From positions 496,001 through 560,000 of the forward strand of contig CP076546.1 of NCBI GenBank assembly GCA_018889975.1: DNA of 64,000 nucleotides, in the 5' to 3' direction. The translations under genes and the position numbers were made by a program. Position 1 is the stretch's first letter. Each line of letters opens with the position of its first letter. The notes under the pieces are model-generated. The model made no database searches and was not told where the DNA came from. It saw nothing but the letters and a program-made list of their open reading frames with translations. This stretch comes from Bacillus sp. NP157 (GTDB taxonomy: Bacteria; Pseudomonadota; Gammaproteobacteria; Xanthomonadales; Rhodanobacteraceae). Below, in pieces: positions 1-8,929 of the stretch.

Positions 1-41
1 AATCTAATTCGCAGGCTGACGAAGTCGATGTTGCCATTCGT

Positions 42-614
42 TCAGTTTAGAACGCGTCGACCGTAGACGAAGTTTGCCTTCCAGTACGCACCGTCAAGAT
101 CATCCAGCCGAACGGTGCCGCCGGAGTTGGGTGCATGGACGAAGCGGCCCTTGCCGACATAGACGCCGACATGGCTGACATGGCCGCGACCGAAGAAGAC
201 CAGGTCGCCGCTGGCGAGGTCGGCTTCGCCCACCTTGGGCTTGTCCAGGTCGGCCATCTCGGCGGAGGTGCGCGGCAGGCGCATGCCGGTGGAAGTCATG
301 TAGATGTAGTTGACCAGGCCGCTGCAGTCGAAACCGCCGGCGGGGGTGTTGCCGCCCCAGCGGTAAGGCGTTCCGACCAGGCCGATCGCCCGGAACAGGA
401 CGTCGTTGGCGGCATCGGCGGGCGGCGCCGCCGCCGGCTTCAGCGACCAGTTGAGGTTCTTCGCCAGCGGAACGTTGGCAGCGGGATTATTCCGCTGCGA
501 CGACGAGGGACGATGCGGGGCACTGCCGCAGGACGCCAGCAAGGCCATGGCGCATGCCAACGCCAGCGTGCCAAGGGCACGAAGCGGGCGTGGCGCGGCG
601 GAAAGAAGGTGCAT
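42..614 (-). CDS. NlpC/P60 family lipoprotein endopeptidase
   Basis: Predicted cell-wall hydrolase of 190 aa that would cut D-Glu-meso-DAP bonds in peptidoglycan stem peptides. The first 29 residues form a lipoprotein signal ending in the lipobox LASC (Cys29), so it is probably anchored in the outer membrane on the periplasmic side. The NlpC/P60 domain fills the C-terminal half: the catalytic Cys lies in GGFDCSGLV, and the catalytic His in HVSHVGVYVG. Size and layout match Spr/MepS-type enzymes. It is transcribed divergently from the glutathione reductase gene. Which crosslink or maturation step it serves cannot be read from sequence. Confidence 0.9.
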   Translation of the reverse strand: MHLLSAAPRPLRALGTLALACAMALLASCGSAPHRPSSSQRNNPAANVPLAKNLNWSLKPAAAPPADAANDVLFRAIGLVGTPYRWGGNTPAGGFDCSGLVNYIYMTSTGMRLPRTSAEMADLDKPKVGEADLASGDLVFFGRGHVSHVGVYVGKGRFVHAPNSGGTVRLDDLDGAYWKANFVYGRRVLN

Positions 615-775
615 CGGGCGTTTCCCCTGTCAGGATCGGCCGGGGCAGGTTATCAAATCAACAGGTTGCGTGGAACACCTCGCAAGTTGCGCGAATTCAG
701 GCGGCGGACAGCCTACACATCGCTTTCCACCGCCTTTTTGCTACGGTGTGACGTTCACCCAGCCTGGAGTTGCGC

Positions 776-2137
776 ATGTCCGACGAAGCCTTCGACCTGA
801 TCGTGATCGGTGCGGGGTCAGGTGGCCTGGCCTCGGCGATCCGCTCCGCGAAGCATGGTGCGAAGGTGGCCCTGGTCGAGCCGTCCGAGCTGGGCGGCAC
901 CTGCGTGAATGCCGGCTGCGTGCCCAAGAAGGCGATGTGGTACGCCGCGCAGATGGCAGAAGCGCAGTACATCGCCGCGGACTACGGCTTCACCGACAAG
1001 CCGGGCAAGCTGGACTGGCCGCGCTTCATCGAGCGGCGCGACGCGTATATCGAGCGGATCCACGGCAGCTACCAGCAGCAACTGGACACGCTGCGGATCA
1101 CCCTCATCCACGAGACCGCCCGCTTCCTCGAGCCTCACCGCATCGCCGCCGGCGATCGCGTGCTCACGGCGCCGCATGTCGTCATATCGACGGGCTCGAA
1201 GCCGGTGAAGCTGGACAAGCCGGGTTTCGACCTCGGCGTGACCTCGGACGGGTTCTTCGCCCTGCGCGAGGCGCCGCGGCGGACGGCCATCGTCGGCGGT
1301 GGCTACGTCGCCGTGGAGCTGGCCGGCGTGCTGCGGGCGCTGGGCAGCGAGGTGGACCTGTTCGTCCGTGACCGGCTGATGGGCGGTTTCGACGAAGAGA
1401 TGGCTTACCAGCTCGGCGAAGAGATGGAGAAGCACGGCATCACCATCAACTACACCTGCCAGATCGACGCCGTGCACAAGGTGGACGGAGCGCTGATGCT
1501 CGATTGCGACAAGGGCACCACGCCCGGCCCGTACGACCTGCTGGTGTGGGCGGTGGGTCGCGAAGGAAATACCGCCTCGCTCGACCTCGACGCGATCAAC
1601 CTGGCCACCAACAGCCAGGGCCAGGTGGTCGTCGACGACTTCCAGGAGACCGGCATCGCCGGCGTGTATGCGCTGGGCGACGTCACCCAGCGGCTGGCGC
1701 TGACCCCGGTGGCGGTGTCGGCGGGGCGCAAGCTCGCCGATCGCCTGTTCGGCCACCAGCCGAAGGCGCGGCTCGATTACGACAACGTGCCCAGCGTGGT
1801 GTTTTCCCATCCGCCGCTCGGCACGATCGGCCTGTCCGAGCAGCAGGCCCGCGAGGCCCATGGCAACGACGTGCACCTGTACAAGCAGACCTTCGTGCCC
1901 ATGCAGCTGGCGCTGGCGCAGCGCCCCATGTTCGTGCGCTTCAAGCTGATCTGTGTCGGCGAGGATTCGCGCATCGTCGGCATGCAGATGCTGGGGCCGG
2001 GCGTGGACGAGATCCTCCAGGGCTTCGCCGTGGCGATCAAGATGGGCGCGACCAAGGCCGACCTCGACGCCACCCTGGCCATCCATCCGACCTCGGCCGA
2101 GGAAATGGTGACCATGGGCGATCGCGTACCCGGTTGA
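776..2137 (+). CDS. gor: Glutathione-disulfide reductase
   Basis: NADPH-dependent FAD enzyme of 453 aa that reduces oxidised glutathione in the cytoplasm. An N-terminal FAD-binding GAGSGG motif (residues 12-17) is followed by the redox-active pair Cys43/Cys48 in GGTCVNAGCVPKK. A second nucleotide-binding motif (VGGGYVAVE) lies mid-protein, and the C-terminal dimerisation domain carries the active-site HPTSAEE. I chose ATG 776, preceded by a GGAG ribosome binding site at 766-769, rather than the in-frame TTG at 770. It is followed after 16 bp by hutG, so co-transcription is likely. Mercuric or trypanothione reductases share the fold, but the CVNAGCVPKK sequence is typical of glutathione reductase. 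Confidence 0.93.
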   Translation: MSDEAFDLIVIGAGSGGLASAIRSAKHGAKVALVEPSELGGTCVNAGCVPKKAMWYAAQMAEAQYIAADYGFTDKPGKLDWPRFIERRDAYIERIHGSYQQQLDTLRITLIHETARFLEPHRIAAGDRVLTAPHVVISTGSKPVKLDKPGFDLGVTSDGFFALREAPRRTAIVGGGYVAVELAGVLRALGSEVDLFVRDRLMGGFDEEMAYQLGEEMEKHGITINYTCQIDAVHKVDGALMLDCDKGTTPGPYDLLVWAVGREGNTASLDLDAINLATNSQGQVVVDDFQETGIAGVYALGDVTQRLALTPVAVSAGRKLADRLFGHQPKARLDYDNVPSVVFSHPPLGTIGLSEQQAREAHGNDVHLYKQTFVPMQLALAQRPMFVRFKLICVGEDSRIVGMQMLGPGVDEILQGFAVAIKMGATKADLDATLAIHPTSAEEMVTMGDRVPG

Positions 2138-2153
2138 GCGCTAGAATGCGGCC

Positions 2154-2930
2154 ATGACCCCGTATAGCCTGCATCGCGGCACCGCTCCGCTCCTGATCAG
2201 CCTGCCGCACAACGGCAGCGTCATCCCCGACGAGATCGCCGCACGCATGAAGCGTCCGGCCCGCCGGTCCGTCGATACGGACTGGCACGTCGGCGAGTTG
2301 TACGACTTTGCCAAGGGCCTCGGCGCCAGCGTCATTCGCCCGGTGGTCTCGCGTTACGTGGTCGACCTCAACCGGCCGGCGGACGGCCATGCGCTGTATC
2401 CGGGCAAGAAGGAAACCGGCCTGGTGCCGACGATCATGTTCGACGGCCACGACCTGTACCGCCCAGGCGCGGAGCCCGACGCAGCCGAGGTGGCCGACCG
2501 GGTCAAGCACTGGTGGAAGCCGTACCACCGCGCGCTGGCCGAGGAACTGTCGCGATTGAAGGCGAAGCACGGCCGGGTGGTGCTGTGGGATGGCCATTCG
2601 ATCCGCAGCCACGTGCCGATGCTGTTCGACGGCAAGCTGCCGGATTTCAACCTCGGTACCGCCGACGGCATCAGCTGCTCCGGCGAACTGCAGGCGAAGA
2701 TCGCCGCCGTGCTCGAGGGCCAGGGCGATTACTCGTTCGTCGTGAACGGCCGCTTCAAGGGCGGCTACATCACCCGCCAGTACGGCCGGCCGGAAGAGGG
2801 CGTCGAAGCCATCCAGCTCGAGCTCTCGCAGGTTACCTACATGGACGAAGACAGCTTCGAGTACCTGCCGCAGAAGGCGGCGCGGGTGCAGTTGCTTATT
2901 GGGGAGATGTTGCAGGCCTGCCTAAGCTGA
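2154..2930 (+). CDS. hutG: N-formylglutamate deformylase
   Basis: 258-aa amidohydrolase of the N-formylglutamate amidohydrolase (FGase) family. It releases formate and glutamate, the last step of the five-step histidine degradation route. Family features visible are the N-terminal LLISLPHNGS, the TDWHVGELYDF segment and the WDGHSIRSHVP segment containing probable metal ligands. Length fits the family. No other hut gene is in the window, and the gene sits just downstream of gor. It is convergent with the RidA-type gene; REP elements occupy the interval. Confidence 0.9.
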   Translation: MTPYSLHRGTAPLLISLPHNGSVIPDEIAARMKRPARRSVDTDWHVGELYDFAKGLGASVIRPVVSRYVVDLNRPADGHALYPGKKETGLVPTIMFDGHDLYRPGAEPDAAEVADRVKHWWKPYHRALAEELSRLKAKHGRVVLWDGHSIRSHVPMLFDGKLPDFNLGTADGISCSGELQAKIAAVLEGQGDYSFVVNGRFKGGYITRQYGRPEEGVEAIQLELSQVTYMDEDSFEYLPQKAARVQLLIGEMLQACLS

Positions 2931-2940
2931 GCCTGCCCTT

Positions 2941-2962
2941 GTAGGAGCGCGCCTGCGCGCGA
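2941..2962 (+). repeat. GTAG-type REP, forward
   Basis: 22-bp element starting GTAGGAGCGCGC and ending TGCGCGCGA, with a self-complementary GCGCGC core. It lies 10 bp after the hutG stop and is one of 15 full copies in the window. With the inverted copy at 3061-3082 it forms a REP pair in a convergent gap. Confidence 0.9.
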
Positions 2963-3050
2963 TGGTTTTTTTGCAACTAACGCGCGATGGTTTTTTAAAA
3001 CCAACGGCCGATGATTTTATTGAAACCAGCGCACGATGAATTTTTCCGCC
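2956..3050 (+). repeat. Degenerate tandem repeat of about 25 bp, four copies
   Basis: Four imperfect repeats, each of the form CGCGCGATGGTTTTTT followed by AAACCAA-like sequence, start within the first REP and run to the second. Units begin near 2956, 2980, 3004 and 3028. T-runs alternate with A-rich segments, so transcripts may fold into small hairpins. It looks like repeated duplication of a REP-end plus linker. Confidence 0.75.
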
Positions 3051-3060
3051 TGCCGGCGGA

Positions 3061-3082
3061 TCGCGCGCAGGCGCGCTCCTAC
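3061..3082 (-). repeat. GTAG-type REP, reverse; supplies RidA stop codon
   Basis: Inverted copy of the 22-bp REP. The complement of 3079-3081 is TAG, inside the GTAG head, and is the stop codon of the RidA-family gene. The element thus overlaps the 3' end of a coding region. Confidence 0.9.
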
Positions 3083-3522
3083 AAGTTGGGGGGTAGCGCG
3101 GCGATGCACTTGAGCTCGATGGCGATGGGGGTGGGCAGGGCGGTGATGCCCAGCGTGGTGCGGCAGGCGTCGACGCCGGCGAAGGCTTCGGCGTAGAGGC
3201 GGTTGTACGTCGCGAAGTCGCGTCCCATGTCGGTAAGGAACACCGTGACATCGACCAGGTCTTCCCAGCGCGCGCCGCTGGCTTCCAGCACCGCCCGCAC
3301 ATTGGCGAATACCTGCCGGCACTGCGCCTCGATGTCGTATGCGACCAGTGTCCCGTCCGCATCGAAGACGTTGCCCGGGACCCCGTTGGTGCCCGGCGTG
3401 CGGGGCCCGACCCCGGACAGGAACAGCAGCTGGCCCACGCGGCGTGCGTGCGGATAGGCGCCGACGGGCGCGGGCGCGCTGTCGGTGCGGACGATGTCAG
3501 AGCCCGTGGTCGATGCAGACAT
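3079..3522 (-). CDS. RidA-family deaminase, probable 2-aminomuconate deaminase
   Basis: 147-aa YjgF/RidA-type protein. Family members hydrolyse enamine/imine intermediates; a subgroup deaminates 2-aminomuconate in the kynurenine or 2-aminophenol route. The GVGPRTPGT segment, the VTVFLTDMGRDF segment and an Arg in DACRTTLG, at the place of the substrate-binding Arg of RidA, are present. The start is ATG 3522, which overlaps the upstream ALDH gene by 26 bp, so the two are translationally linked. Pairing with an ALDH8-type dehydrogenase favours the aminomuconate role over general RidA housekeeping. Its TAG stop lies inside a REP. The precise substrate is inferred. Confidence 0.85.
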   Translation of the reverse strand: MSASTTGSDIVRTDSAPAPVGAYPHARRVGQLLFLSGVGPRTPGTNGVPGNVFDADGTLVAYDIEAQCRQVFANVRAVLEASGARWEDLVDVTVFLTDMGRDFATYNRLYAEAFAGVDACRTTLGITALPTPIAIELKCIAALPPNL

Positions 3523-4948
3523 TCCTGGCCTCGGTAAAGAAACGCATGGCTTCGAAGCCGCCTTCGCGACCGACGCCGGATTGTTTGTTGCCACCGAACG
3601 GCGTGCGCAGGTCGCGCAGCATCCAGCAGTTGATCCAGACGATGCCGAATTCCAGTTTTGCCGCCATCCGGTGCGCACGCGAAATATCGCGCGTCCACAG
3701 CGAAGCGGCGAGCCCATACGGCGTGCCGTTGGCGAGCGCCAGCGCCTCGTCTTCCGTATCAAACGGGATCAGCGTGACGACCGGCCCGAAGATTTCTTCC
3801 TGGTTGGTCGCGGCGTCGAAGGGCAGGCCCTCGATCACCGTCGGGGCGACGAACCAGCCATCGGCGCAACGGCCGCCGACCTGCACCTGTTCGCCGCCGA
3901 CCCGGACATCGCCGCCCTCGGCACGCGCACGCGCAATGCAGGCCATGACCTTGTCGAAATGCGCGCGGGAAACCAGCGCACCGAGGTCGCTCGAAGCGTC
4001 CTGCGGATCGCCCACGCGCAGGGCGCGCACGCGTTCCAGGTAGGCTTCGCGGAACCGCTCGTAGATGCCTCGCTGGACCAGCAGGCGCGAGCCGCACAGG
4101 CAGATCTCGCCCTGGTTGGCGAATCCCGAGCGCACGATCGTGGCCAGGTTCCTGTCGTTGAATTCGAAGTCGTCGAAGACGATCGCCGGGTTTTTCCCGC
4201 CCAGTTCCAGCGACACCTTCTTCAGGCGCGTCGCGGCGGCGCTCGCGATGGCGATCCCCGTGCGCGTGCTGCCGGTGAAGGAGACGGCTTTCACCGCATC
4301 GTGGGTGACGATCGCCTCGCCCACGGCCGGGCCGGTGCCGTGCACGATGTTGAAGATGCCATCCGGAAAACCCGCTTCCTGGACCAGCGTGCCGAGCAGC
4401 CAGGCCGTATGTGGCGTCACTTCCGATGGCTTGGCGACCACCGCGTTGCCTGCCGCCAGCGCAGGCGCGACCTTCCAGGTGAACAGGTAGAGCGGCAGGT
4501 TCCACGGACTGATGCAGCCCACCACGCCCAGCGGCAGGCGCAGGGTGTAGTTGATCGCGCCATGCTCCATCGCATGCGCCTCGCCGCTGAACTGCGTGGC
4601 GGCGGCCGCGAAGAAACGCAGGTTGGCGATGGCGCGCGGGATGTCGAGCGAGCGGGCGAGGACGAGCGGCTTGCCGCTGTCCTGCGACTCCGCCTCGGCG
4701 AAGGCGTCGAGCCGTGCTTCGACCAGGTCGGCCAGCCGATACAGGCAGCGGGCGCGGGCATCGGCAGGCAGCGTCGACCAGCGCAGCAGCGCGCGTGACG
4801 CGGCGTCCACCGCATCGGCCACGTCGTCGGGCGCCGAATCCGGGCAGCGGCCGTACACCTGTCCCGTCGCGGGATCGACCATGTCGAGGTAGCGCTCGCC
4901 ACGCGGCGCGCGCGGCTCGCCATCGATGAGGTTGCTGAGCGTGAGCAT
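3497..4948 (-). CDS. ALDH8-like 2-aminomuconate/2-hydroxymuconate semialdehyde dehydrogenase
   Basis: 483-aa NAD-dependent aldehyde dehydrogenase. The SFTGSTRTG cofactor motif, general base Glu248 in LELGGK and catalytic Cys283 in NQGEICLCGSR are all present. NQGEICLC is characteristic of the ALDH8A1/HMSD class, which oxidises 2-aminomuconate or 2-hydroxymuconate semialdehyde. This is the step before the deaminase encoded immediately downstream. The start is ATG 4948, 14 bp after the SDR gene. The upper kynurenine pathway genes (kynureninase, 3-hydroxyanthranilate dioxygenase, ACMS decarboxylase) are absent from this window. Benzaldehyde-type substrates remain possible. Confidence 0.88.
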   Translation of the reverse strand: MLTLSNLIDGEPRAPRGERYLDMVDPATGQVYGRCPDSAPDDVADAVDAASRALLRWSTLPADARARCLYRLADLVEARLDAFAEAESQDSGKPLVLARSLDIPRAIANLRFFAAAATQFSGEAHAMEHGAINYTLRLPLGVVGCISPWNLPLYLFTWKVAPALAAGNAVVAKPSEVTPHTAWLLGTLVQEAGFPDGIFNIVHGTGPAVGEAIVTHDAVKAVSFTGSTRTGIAIASAAATRLKKVSLELGGKNPAIVFDDFEFNDRNLATIVRSGFANQGEICLCGSRLLVQRGIYERFREAYLERVRALRVGDPQDASSDLGALVSRAHFDKVMACIARARAEGGDVRVGGEQVQVGGRCADGWFVAPTVIEGLPFDAATNQEEIFGPVVTLIPFDTEDEALALANGTPYGLAASLWTRDISRAHRMAAKLEFGIVWINCWMLRDLRTPFGGNKQSGVGREGGFEAMRFFTEARNVCIDHGL

Positions 4949-4962
4949 GCGCGGCGCCGCCG

Positions 4963-5751
4963 TCAGTTGAGGCTGCGCGTGCGGCCGCCGTCGACGGCGA
5001 GGCTCACGCCGTTGATGTAGCCCGCCGCCGGACTGGCAAGGAAGGCGATGACGGCCGCCACTTCGGCCGGGTCACCGAAGCGCGCGGCGGGCACGCTGGC
5101 GAGCAGGCCGCGTTCCACCTCGTCGCGGCCACGCCCGGCCTTCACGCTGGACTCGACCAGCGCGTCCAGCCGCGGCGTGCGCGTATAGCCCGGCAGCACG
5201 CTGTTGACGGTCACGCCGTCGTGCGCCACTTCCGACGACAGGGTCTTGGCCCAGCCGGCCATCGCGGCGCGCACCGTGTTGGAGACGCCGAGGTTCGGGA
5301 TCGGTTCCTTCACCGAGGTGGAGATGACATTCACGATGCGGCCGTAGTGCGCGGCGCGCATGCCGGGCAGGCAGGCCTGGGTGATGACCTGGGCGCTGAT
5401 CACGTGCTGGCGGAAGGCGACCTGGAAGGCCTCGACCTCGGCCACGTGGACCGCGCCGGGCGGCGGCCCGCCGCTGTTGTTCACCAGGATGTGCACCGCG
5501 TGGTCCTTGACCACGGCGGCGACGGCGGCCGCGAGGGCGTCGGTGTCGAGCATGTCGACGGCGAGGTAATCGTGCTTCTGTCCCGGCTGGCTGGCGGGCA
5601 GCTCGGTGGCGAGCGCCTTGAGCGTGTCCGCGGAGCGGGCGAGCAGGGTGACGCTGGCGCCGAGCTCGGCCAGCTCGAACGCCGTGGCCCTTCCTATGCC
5701 TTGCGAGGCGCCGCAGACCAGTGCGTGACGTCCAGTGAGGCGAAGATCCAT
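4963..5751 (-). CDS. SDR-family protein lacking the canonical Tyr/Lys pair
   Basis: 262-aa Rossmann-fold protein of the short-chain dehydrogenase/reductase family. The N-terminal cofactor motif GASQGIG (residues 14-20) and a NNSGG motif (91-95) are present, and the C-terminus ends in the usual SLAVDGG. At the catalytic YxxxK position the sequence is SNTVR (157-161), so Tyr is Ser157 and Lys is Arg161. An upstream Ser cluster at 144-146 is retained. A BKR-like SDR subgroup without a perfect catalytic tetrad is known. It is first gene of the SDR-ALDH-RidA unit, 14 bp from the ALDH gene. Its reaction cannot be assigned. Confidence 0.88.
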   Translation of the reverse strand: MDLRLTGRHALVCGASQGIGRATAFELAELGASVTLLARSADTLKALATELPASQPGQKHDYLAVDMLDTDALAAAVAAVVKDHAVHILVNNSGGPPPGAVHVAEVEAFQVAFRQHVISAQVITQACLPGMRAAHYGRIVNVISTSVKEPIPNLGVSNTVRAAMAGWAKTLSSEVAHDGVTVNSVLPGYTRTPRLDALVESSVKAGRGRDEVERGLLASVPAARFGDPAEVAAVIAFLASPAAGYINGVSLAVDGGRTRSLN

Positions 5752-5779
5752 GCGGCGCTCCTGTGTGGGTGGCGGGCGA

Positions 5780-6112
5780 TCAGCCCTGTTTCATCGCCCA
5801 CCACTGTATCGCCATCGCGGCAAACCAGCACGGCCAGGCCAGCCACGGCGTCCGCCGCCACCAGGCCTGCCAGCGGCTGAGGGTGGCGTCGTTGAACAGG
5901 GCCGGGGCGTCGGAACGCAGCACGCGACGCACCCGCAGCCAGTTGGCGAGGCCATTCGGGCGGCCCGTGTCGGCCTCGACGATGGTCTGCCACTGCTGCG
6001 GGTAGCGCTTCTTCAGCAGCGCGGCGAAGCGCCACTGGGCCACGATGTGCAGTACGAAGAACAGCACCGAGCCCAGCAGGAGCAGGAGATAGGCGTAAAC
6101 CGCATAGGCCAT
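5780..6112 (-). CDS. Small two-helix membrane protein
   Basis: 110 aa with a hydrophobic helix at about residues 2-25 and a second, Trp-rich one at about 90-107. A basic, soluble middle segment lies between them. I do not recognise the family. It begins 5 bp after the MalM-like lipoprotein gene ends, so both are probably in the asnS transcript. The start ATG 6112 places the first helix directly at the N-terminus. No catalytic motif is visible. Confidence 0.75.
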   Translation of the reverse strand: MAYAVYAYLLLLLGSVLFFVLHIVAQWRFAALLKKRYPQQWQTIVEADTGRPNGLANWLRVRRVLRSDAPALFNDATLSRWQAWWRRTPWLAWPCWFAAMAIQWWAMKQG

Positions 6113-6117
6113 GGTGC

Positions 6118-6921
6118 TCAGCTGCCCTTTTCCTTCTTCTTCGGGTCGTTGCCGAGCAGGTCGGTGCTGACCACGTCCTTCAGGGTGCTGATCACGCCGT
6201 TGCCCGGTGCCGCCTGGCCGCAGACCGCATTGCCGAGGGCCTTGCGGTAGGTGTCGTTCTGGATGCCGAGGAAGAGCACGCCATCGGGGCCATGGGCGAT
6301 CTTGAAGTTACCCGCCGAGTTCATCTTGATCGGCGCTTCGGCCGAGAAGGTGGTCGGCGACTGCTCCCAGTAGGTCTGGCTCTTCTGCTGCTTGGCCGAC
6401 GAATACACCACCAGGTAGCGCGCGCGATCGTCTTCGACCTTGAACTTGCCGAACGCGCCGGTGGTTTCGCTGGTCCAGCCAATGTATTCGCACAGCTGAA
6501 TGTCTTCGGCGTGCAGCGGCTGGAACGCGTCGTCGAGCACCACCACGGTGGGGGCGAACAGGTAGCTCGAGCTGAGCCAGCGACCGTTGAGCTCGGACTT
6601 CATGGCGATGGTGTAGGGCATCTGCGCGCCTTGCGGCAGGCGGAAGGCGAGGAAGTAGCTGCGGTCGCCGTTGAGGTTGGCGACCGGGCTGTCCTTGCTC
6701 AGCTCGAAGCGCTTCGGCTGCCAGGGCAACAGGTCCTGGTAGGAGAGGTCGGCGAAGCTGCCGCAACACGGCTGGGCGTTATCGAGGGCCTTGCGGGCAA
6801 GGTCCACGGTGACGGAGGGGTTGTCCGGCGGCCGGAAGTTCGGCGGCACGATCGTCTTGCAGCCGCCCAGGATGGCCAGGGCGACGACGAGAGGAAACAG
6901 GCGGGTAAGTATCGGGGGCAT
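6118..6921 (-). CDS. MalM-like lipoprotein
   Basis: 267-aa predicted lipoprotein: the signal peptide ends in LGGC with Cys21. The mature part opens with an AQPCCGSFADLSYQDL segment, a hallmark of the MalM family, followed by a GDRSYFLAFRLP segment. MalM is a periplasmic protein of the E. coli maltose operon with no settled biochemical role. No maltose genes are nearby; the gene is 15 bp downstream of asnS. The extreme C-terminus is Lys-rich (DPKKKEKGS). Family assignment rests on motif recall, not a search. Confidence 0.75.
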   Translation of the reverse strand: MPPILTRLFPLVVALAILGGCKTIVPPNFRPPDNPSVTVDLARKALDNAQPCCGSFADLSYQDLLPWQPKRFELSKDSPVANLNGDRSYFLAFRLPQGAQMPYTIAMKSELNGRWLSSSYLFAPTVVVLDDAFQPLHAEDIQLCEYIGWTSETTGAFGKFKVEDDRARYLVVYSSAKQQKSQTYWEQSPTTFSAEAPIKMNSAGNFKIAHGPDGVLFLGIQNDTYRKALGNAVCGQAAPGNGVISTLKDVVSTDLLGNDPKKKEKGS

Positions 6922-6936
6922 GGTCGTCTTGGGGAT

Positions 6937-8340
6937 TTAGAACTCGGCGCTCCCTGCCGCGCGGGGGTAGGGGATGGCGTCACGGATGTTGGCGAGGCCG
7001 CAGACATAGACCAGCAGGCGCTCGAAGCCCAGGCCGAAGCCGGCGTGGGGCACGGTGCCGTAGCGGCGCAGGTCGCGATACCAGTTGTAGGTGTCCTTAT
7101 CGAGCTTGAACTGGTCCATGCGGCGGTCGAGGTAGTCCAGGCGCTCTTCACGCTGGGCACCGCCGATGATCTCGCCGATGCCCGGGGCCAGCACGTCCAT
7201 GGCGGCCACGGTCCGGCCGTCGTCGTTCAGGCGCATGTAGAAAGCCTTGATCTGTTCCGGGTAGTTCATCACGACCACGGGACGGCCCACATGTTCCTCG
7301 GCGAGGTAACGTTCGTGCTCGGTCTGCAGGTCGACACCCCAGGCCACGGCGTGCTCGAACTTCTTGCCGGACTTCTGCAGGATGTCGATGGCATCGGTGT
7401 AATCGATGCGCTCGAAGGGCTTGGCGATGAAATCTTCGAGGCGTTTCACGGCGCCCGGCATCACGCGCTCGTCGAAGAACGCCATGTCGTCGGCGCGCTC
7501 GTCGAGGACGGCCTTGAAGATGCCCTTGAGGAACACTTCGGCCAGGTCGGCGATGTCGGACAGGGTGGCGAAGGCCACTTCCGGCTCGACCATCCAGAAT
7601 TCGGCCAGGTGGCGGGTGGTGTTGGAGTTTTCGGCGCGGAACGTGGGGCCGAAGGTGTACACCTTGCTCATCGCCATGGCATAGCCTTCGACGTTGAGCT
7701 GGCCGGACACGGTGAGGAAGGCTTCGCGGCCGAAGAAATCCTTCTTCCAGTCGATGCCGCCCTTGTCGTCGCGGGGCAGGTTGGCCAGGTCCAGCGTGGA
7801 CAGGCGAAACATGTCGCCGGCGCCTTCGGCGTCCGAGGTGGTGATGATCGGGGTGTTGATCCAGAAGAAGCCCTGTTCCGTGAGCAGGCGGTGGATCGCC
7901 ATCATCATGGTGTGGCGCACGCGGGTTACTGCGCCGAACAGGTTGGTGCGCGGGCGCAGGTGCGCCACTTCGCGCAGGAACTCCATGGAGTGCTGCTTGG
8001 GCTGGATCGGGTAGGTGAGCGGGTTCTCGACGAAACCGGTGACCTCGATCCGGCTGGCCTGGATCTCGAAGGCCTGGCCCTTGCCCTGCGACGGCACCAG
8101 CTTGCCCGTGGCGATGATGCCCGCGCCGGCCGAAAGCTGCTTCACGTCGGTGTCGTAGTTCGGCAGGTCGGCGGTGGCCACGACCTGGATCGGGGCGAAG
8201 CACGAGCCGTCGCTCACGTTGACGAACGAAAGGCCGCCCTTGGATTCGCGCAGGGTGCGCACCCAGCCACGCACGGTGACTTCCTGATCCGCCGCGGACG
8301 AGCCGCCGGCGAGGGCCTGCTTGACGCTTACCACCGTCAT
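6937..8340 (-). CDS. asnS: Asparaginyl-tRNA synthetase
   Basis: 467-aa class IIb aminoacyl-tRNA synthetase that charges tRNA-Asn. An N-terminal OB-fold anticodon-binding domain (about 1-115) precedes the catalytic core. Motif 2 is seen in [15 protein letters not shown] and motif 3 in [16 protein letters not shown] near the C-terminus. Length and order match the bacterial enzyme. It heads a probable operon with the two envelope genes downstream and is divergent from the Fe-S carrier gene; the gap of 121 bp should carry both promoters. Confidence 0.96.
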   Translation of the reverse strand: MTVVSVKQALAGGSSAADQEVTVRGWVRTLRESKGGLSFVNVSDGSCFAPIQVVATADLPNYDTDVKQLSAGAGIIATGKLVPSQGKGQAFEIQASRIEVTGFVENPLTYPIQPKQHSMEFLREVAHLRPRTNLFGAVTRVRHTMMMAIHRLLTEQGFFWINTPIITTSDAEGAGDMFRLSTLDLANLPRDDKGGIDWKKDFFGREAFLTVSGQLNVEGYAMAMSKVYTFGPTFRAENSNTTRHLAEFWMVEPEVAFATLSDIADLAEVFLKGIFKAVLDERADDMAFFDERVMPGAVKRLEDFIAKPFERIDYTDAIDILQKSGKKFEHAVAWGVDLQTEHERYLAEEHVGRPVVVMNYPEQIKAFYMRLNDDGRTVAAMDVLAPGIGEIIGGAQREERLDYLDRRMDQFKLDKDTYNWYRDLRRYGTVPHAGFGLGFERLLVYVCGLANIRDAIPYPRAAGSAEF

Positions 8341-8393
8341 CGATTGAAACTCCAGATAGGGCGCCGCATATCAGGCGCGAGGGGACGCGACCC

Positions 8394-8410
8394 TATATAA
8401 TAATGTAATG
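8394..8410. promoter_or_regulatory. AT-rich divergent promoter region
   Basis: Between asnS and the Fe-S carrier gene is a short AT-rich stretch with a perfect TATAAT at 8396-8401 on the + strand and TATTAT-like words on the - strand. No convincing -35 is visible for either direction, so the assignment is tentative. Confidence 0.35.
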
Positions 8411-8461
8411 GTGGCGTGAACGGCACCATTTCCCGATATACCACGGCCAGATAACCATTTC

Positions 8462-8788
8462 ATGAGCATCCAGATCACTCCCGCCGCCTCCGACCGCATG
8501 CGCGCCTTCCTGGCGAAAGCCCCGGCCGCCGCGGGTGTGCGCTTCTCGGTCAAGCGGATGGGCTGCTCGGGTTTCGGCTACGTGGTGGACCTGGCCGAGG
8601 CCATCGCCGACGAGGACAAGGTCCTCGATATCGACGGAATCCGGGTCGTGGTCGACCCGAAGAGCCTGCCGCTGGTCGACGGCACGCTGATCGACTTCCA
8701 GCGCCAGGGGCTGAATGCCTCGTTCGTGTTCCATAACCCGAATGCCACGGGGGAATGCGGGTGCGGCGAGAGTTTTACGGTTTCGTAA
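8462..8788 (+). CDS. A-type iron-sulfur cluster carrier (IscA/ErpA family)
   Basis: 108-aa HesB/IscA/ErpA-family protein that accepts and passes on Fe-S clusters in the cytoplasm. The three ligand cysteines are visible: Cys35 in RMGCSG, and Cys99/Cys101 in ECGCGESF near the C-terminus. Length is exact for the family. It stands alone, away from isc or suf genes, so ErpA, IscA and SufA cannot be told apart from sequence alone; sufE is about 48 kb away in this window. Confidence 0.88.
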   Translation: MSIQITPAASDRMRAFLAKAPAAAGVRFSVKRMGCSGFGYVVDLAEAIADEDKVLDIDGIRVVVDPKSLPLVDGTLIDFQRQGLNASFVFHNPNATGECGCGESFTVS

Positions 8789-8929
8789 GTCGCCTGCTGC
8801 GCAGGCTGGGAGTCGCGGCCTCCGGCCTGCTGTGAGGCGTCAGCTGCCGCCGCTTGCCCCGTCTGGCGGCGGTTACTGGCGATTTGCGCTTCACAAGGCC
8901 GCAAAGCGGCCGCTCACTCCCCTAACCAC

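Noticed and set aside
818-2086. Antisense frame of 422 codons opposite gor
   Set aside because: Shadow of a clear glutathione reductase gene; no signal, motif or ribosome binding site.
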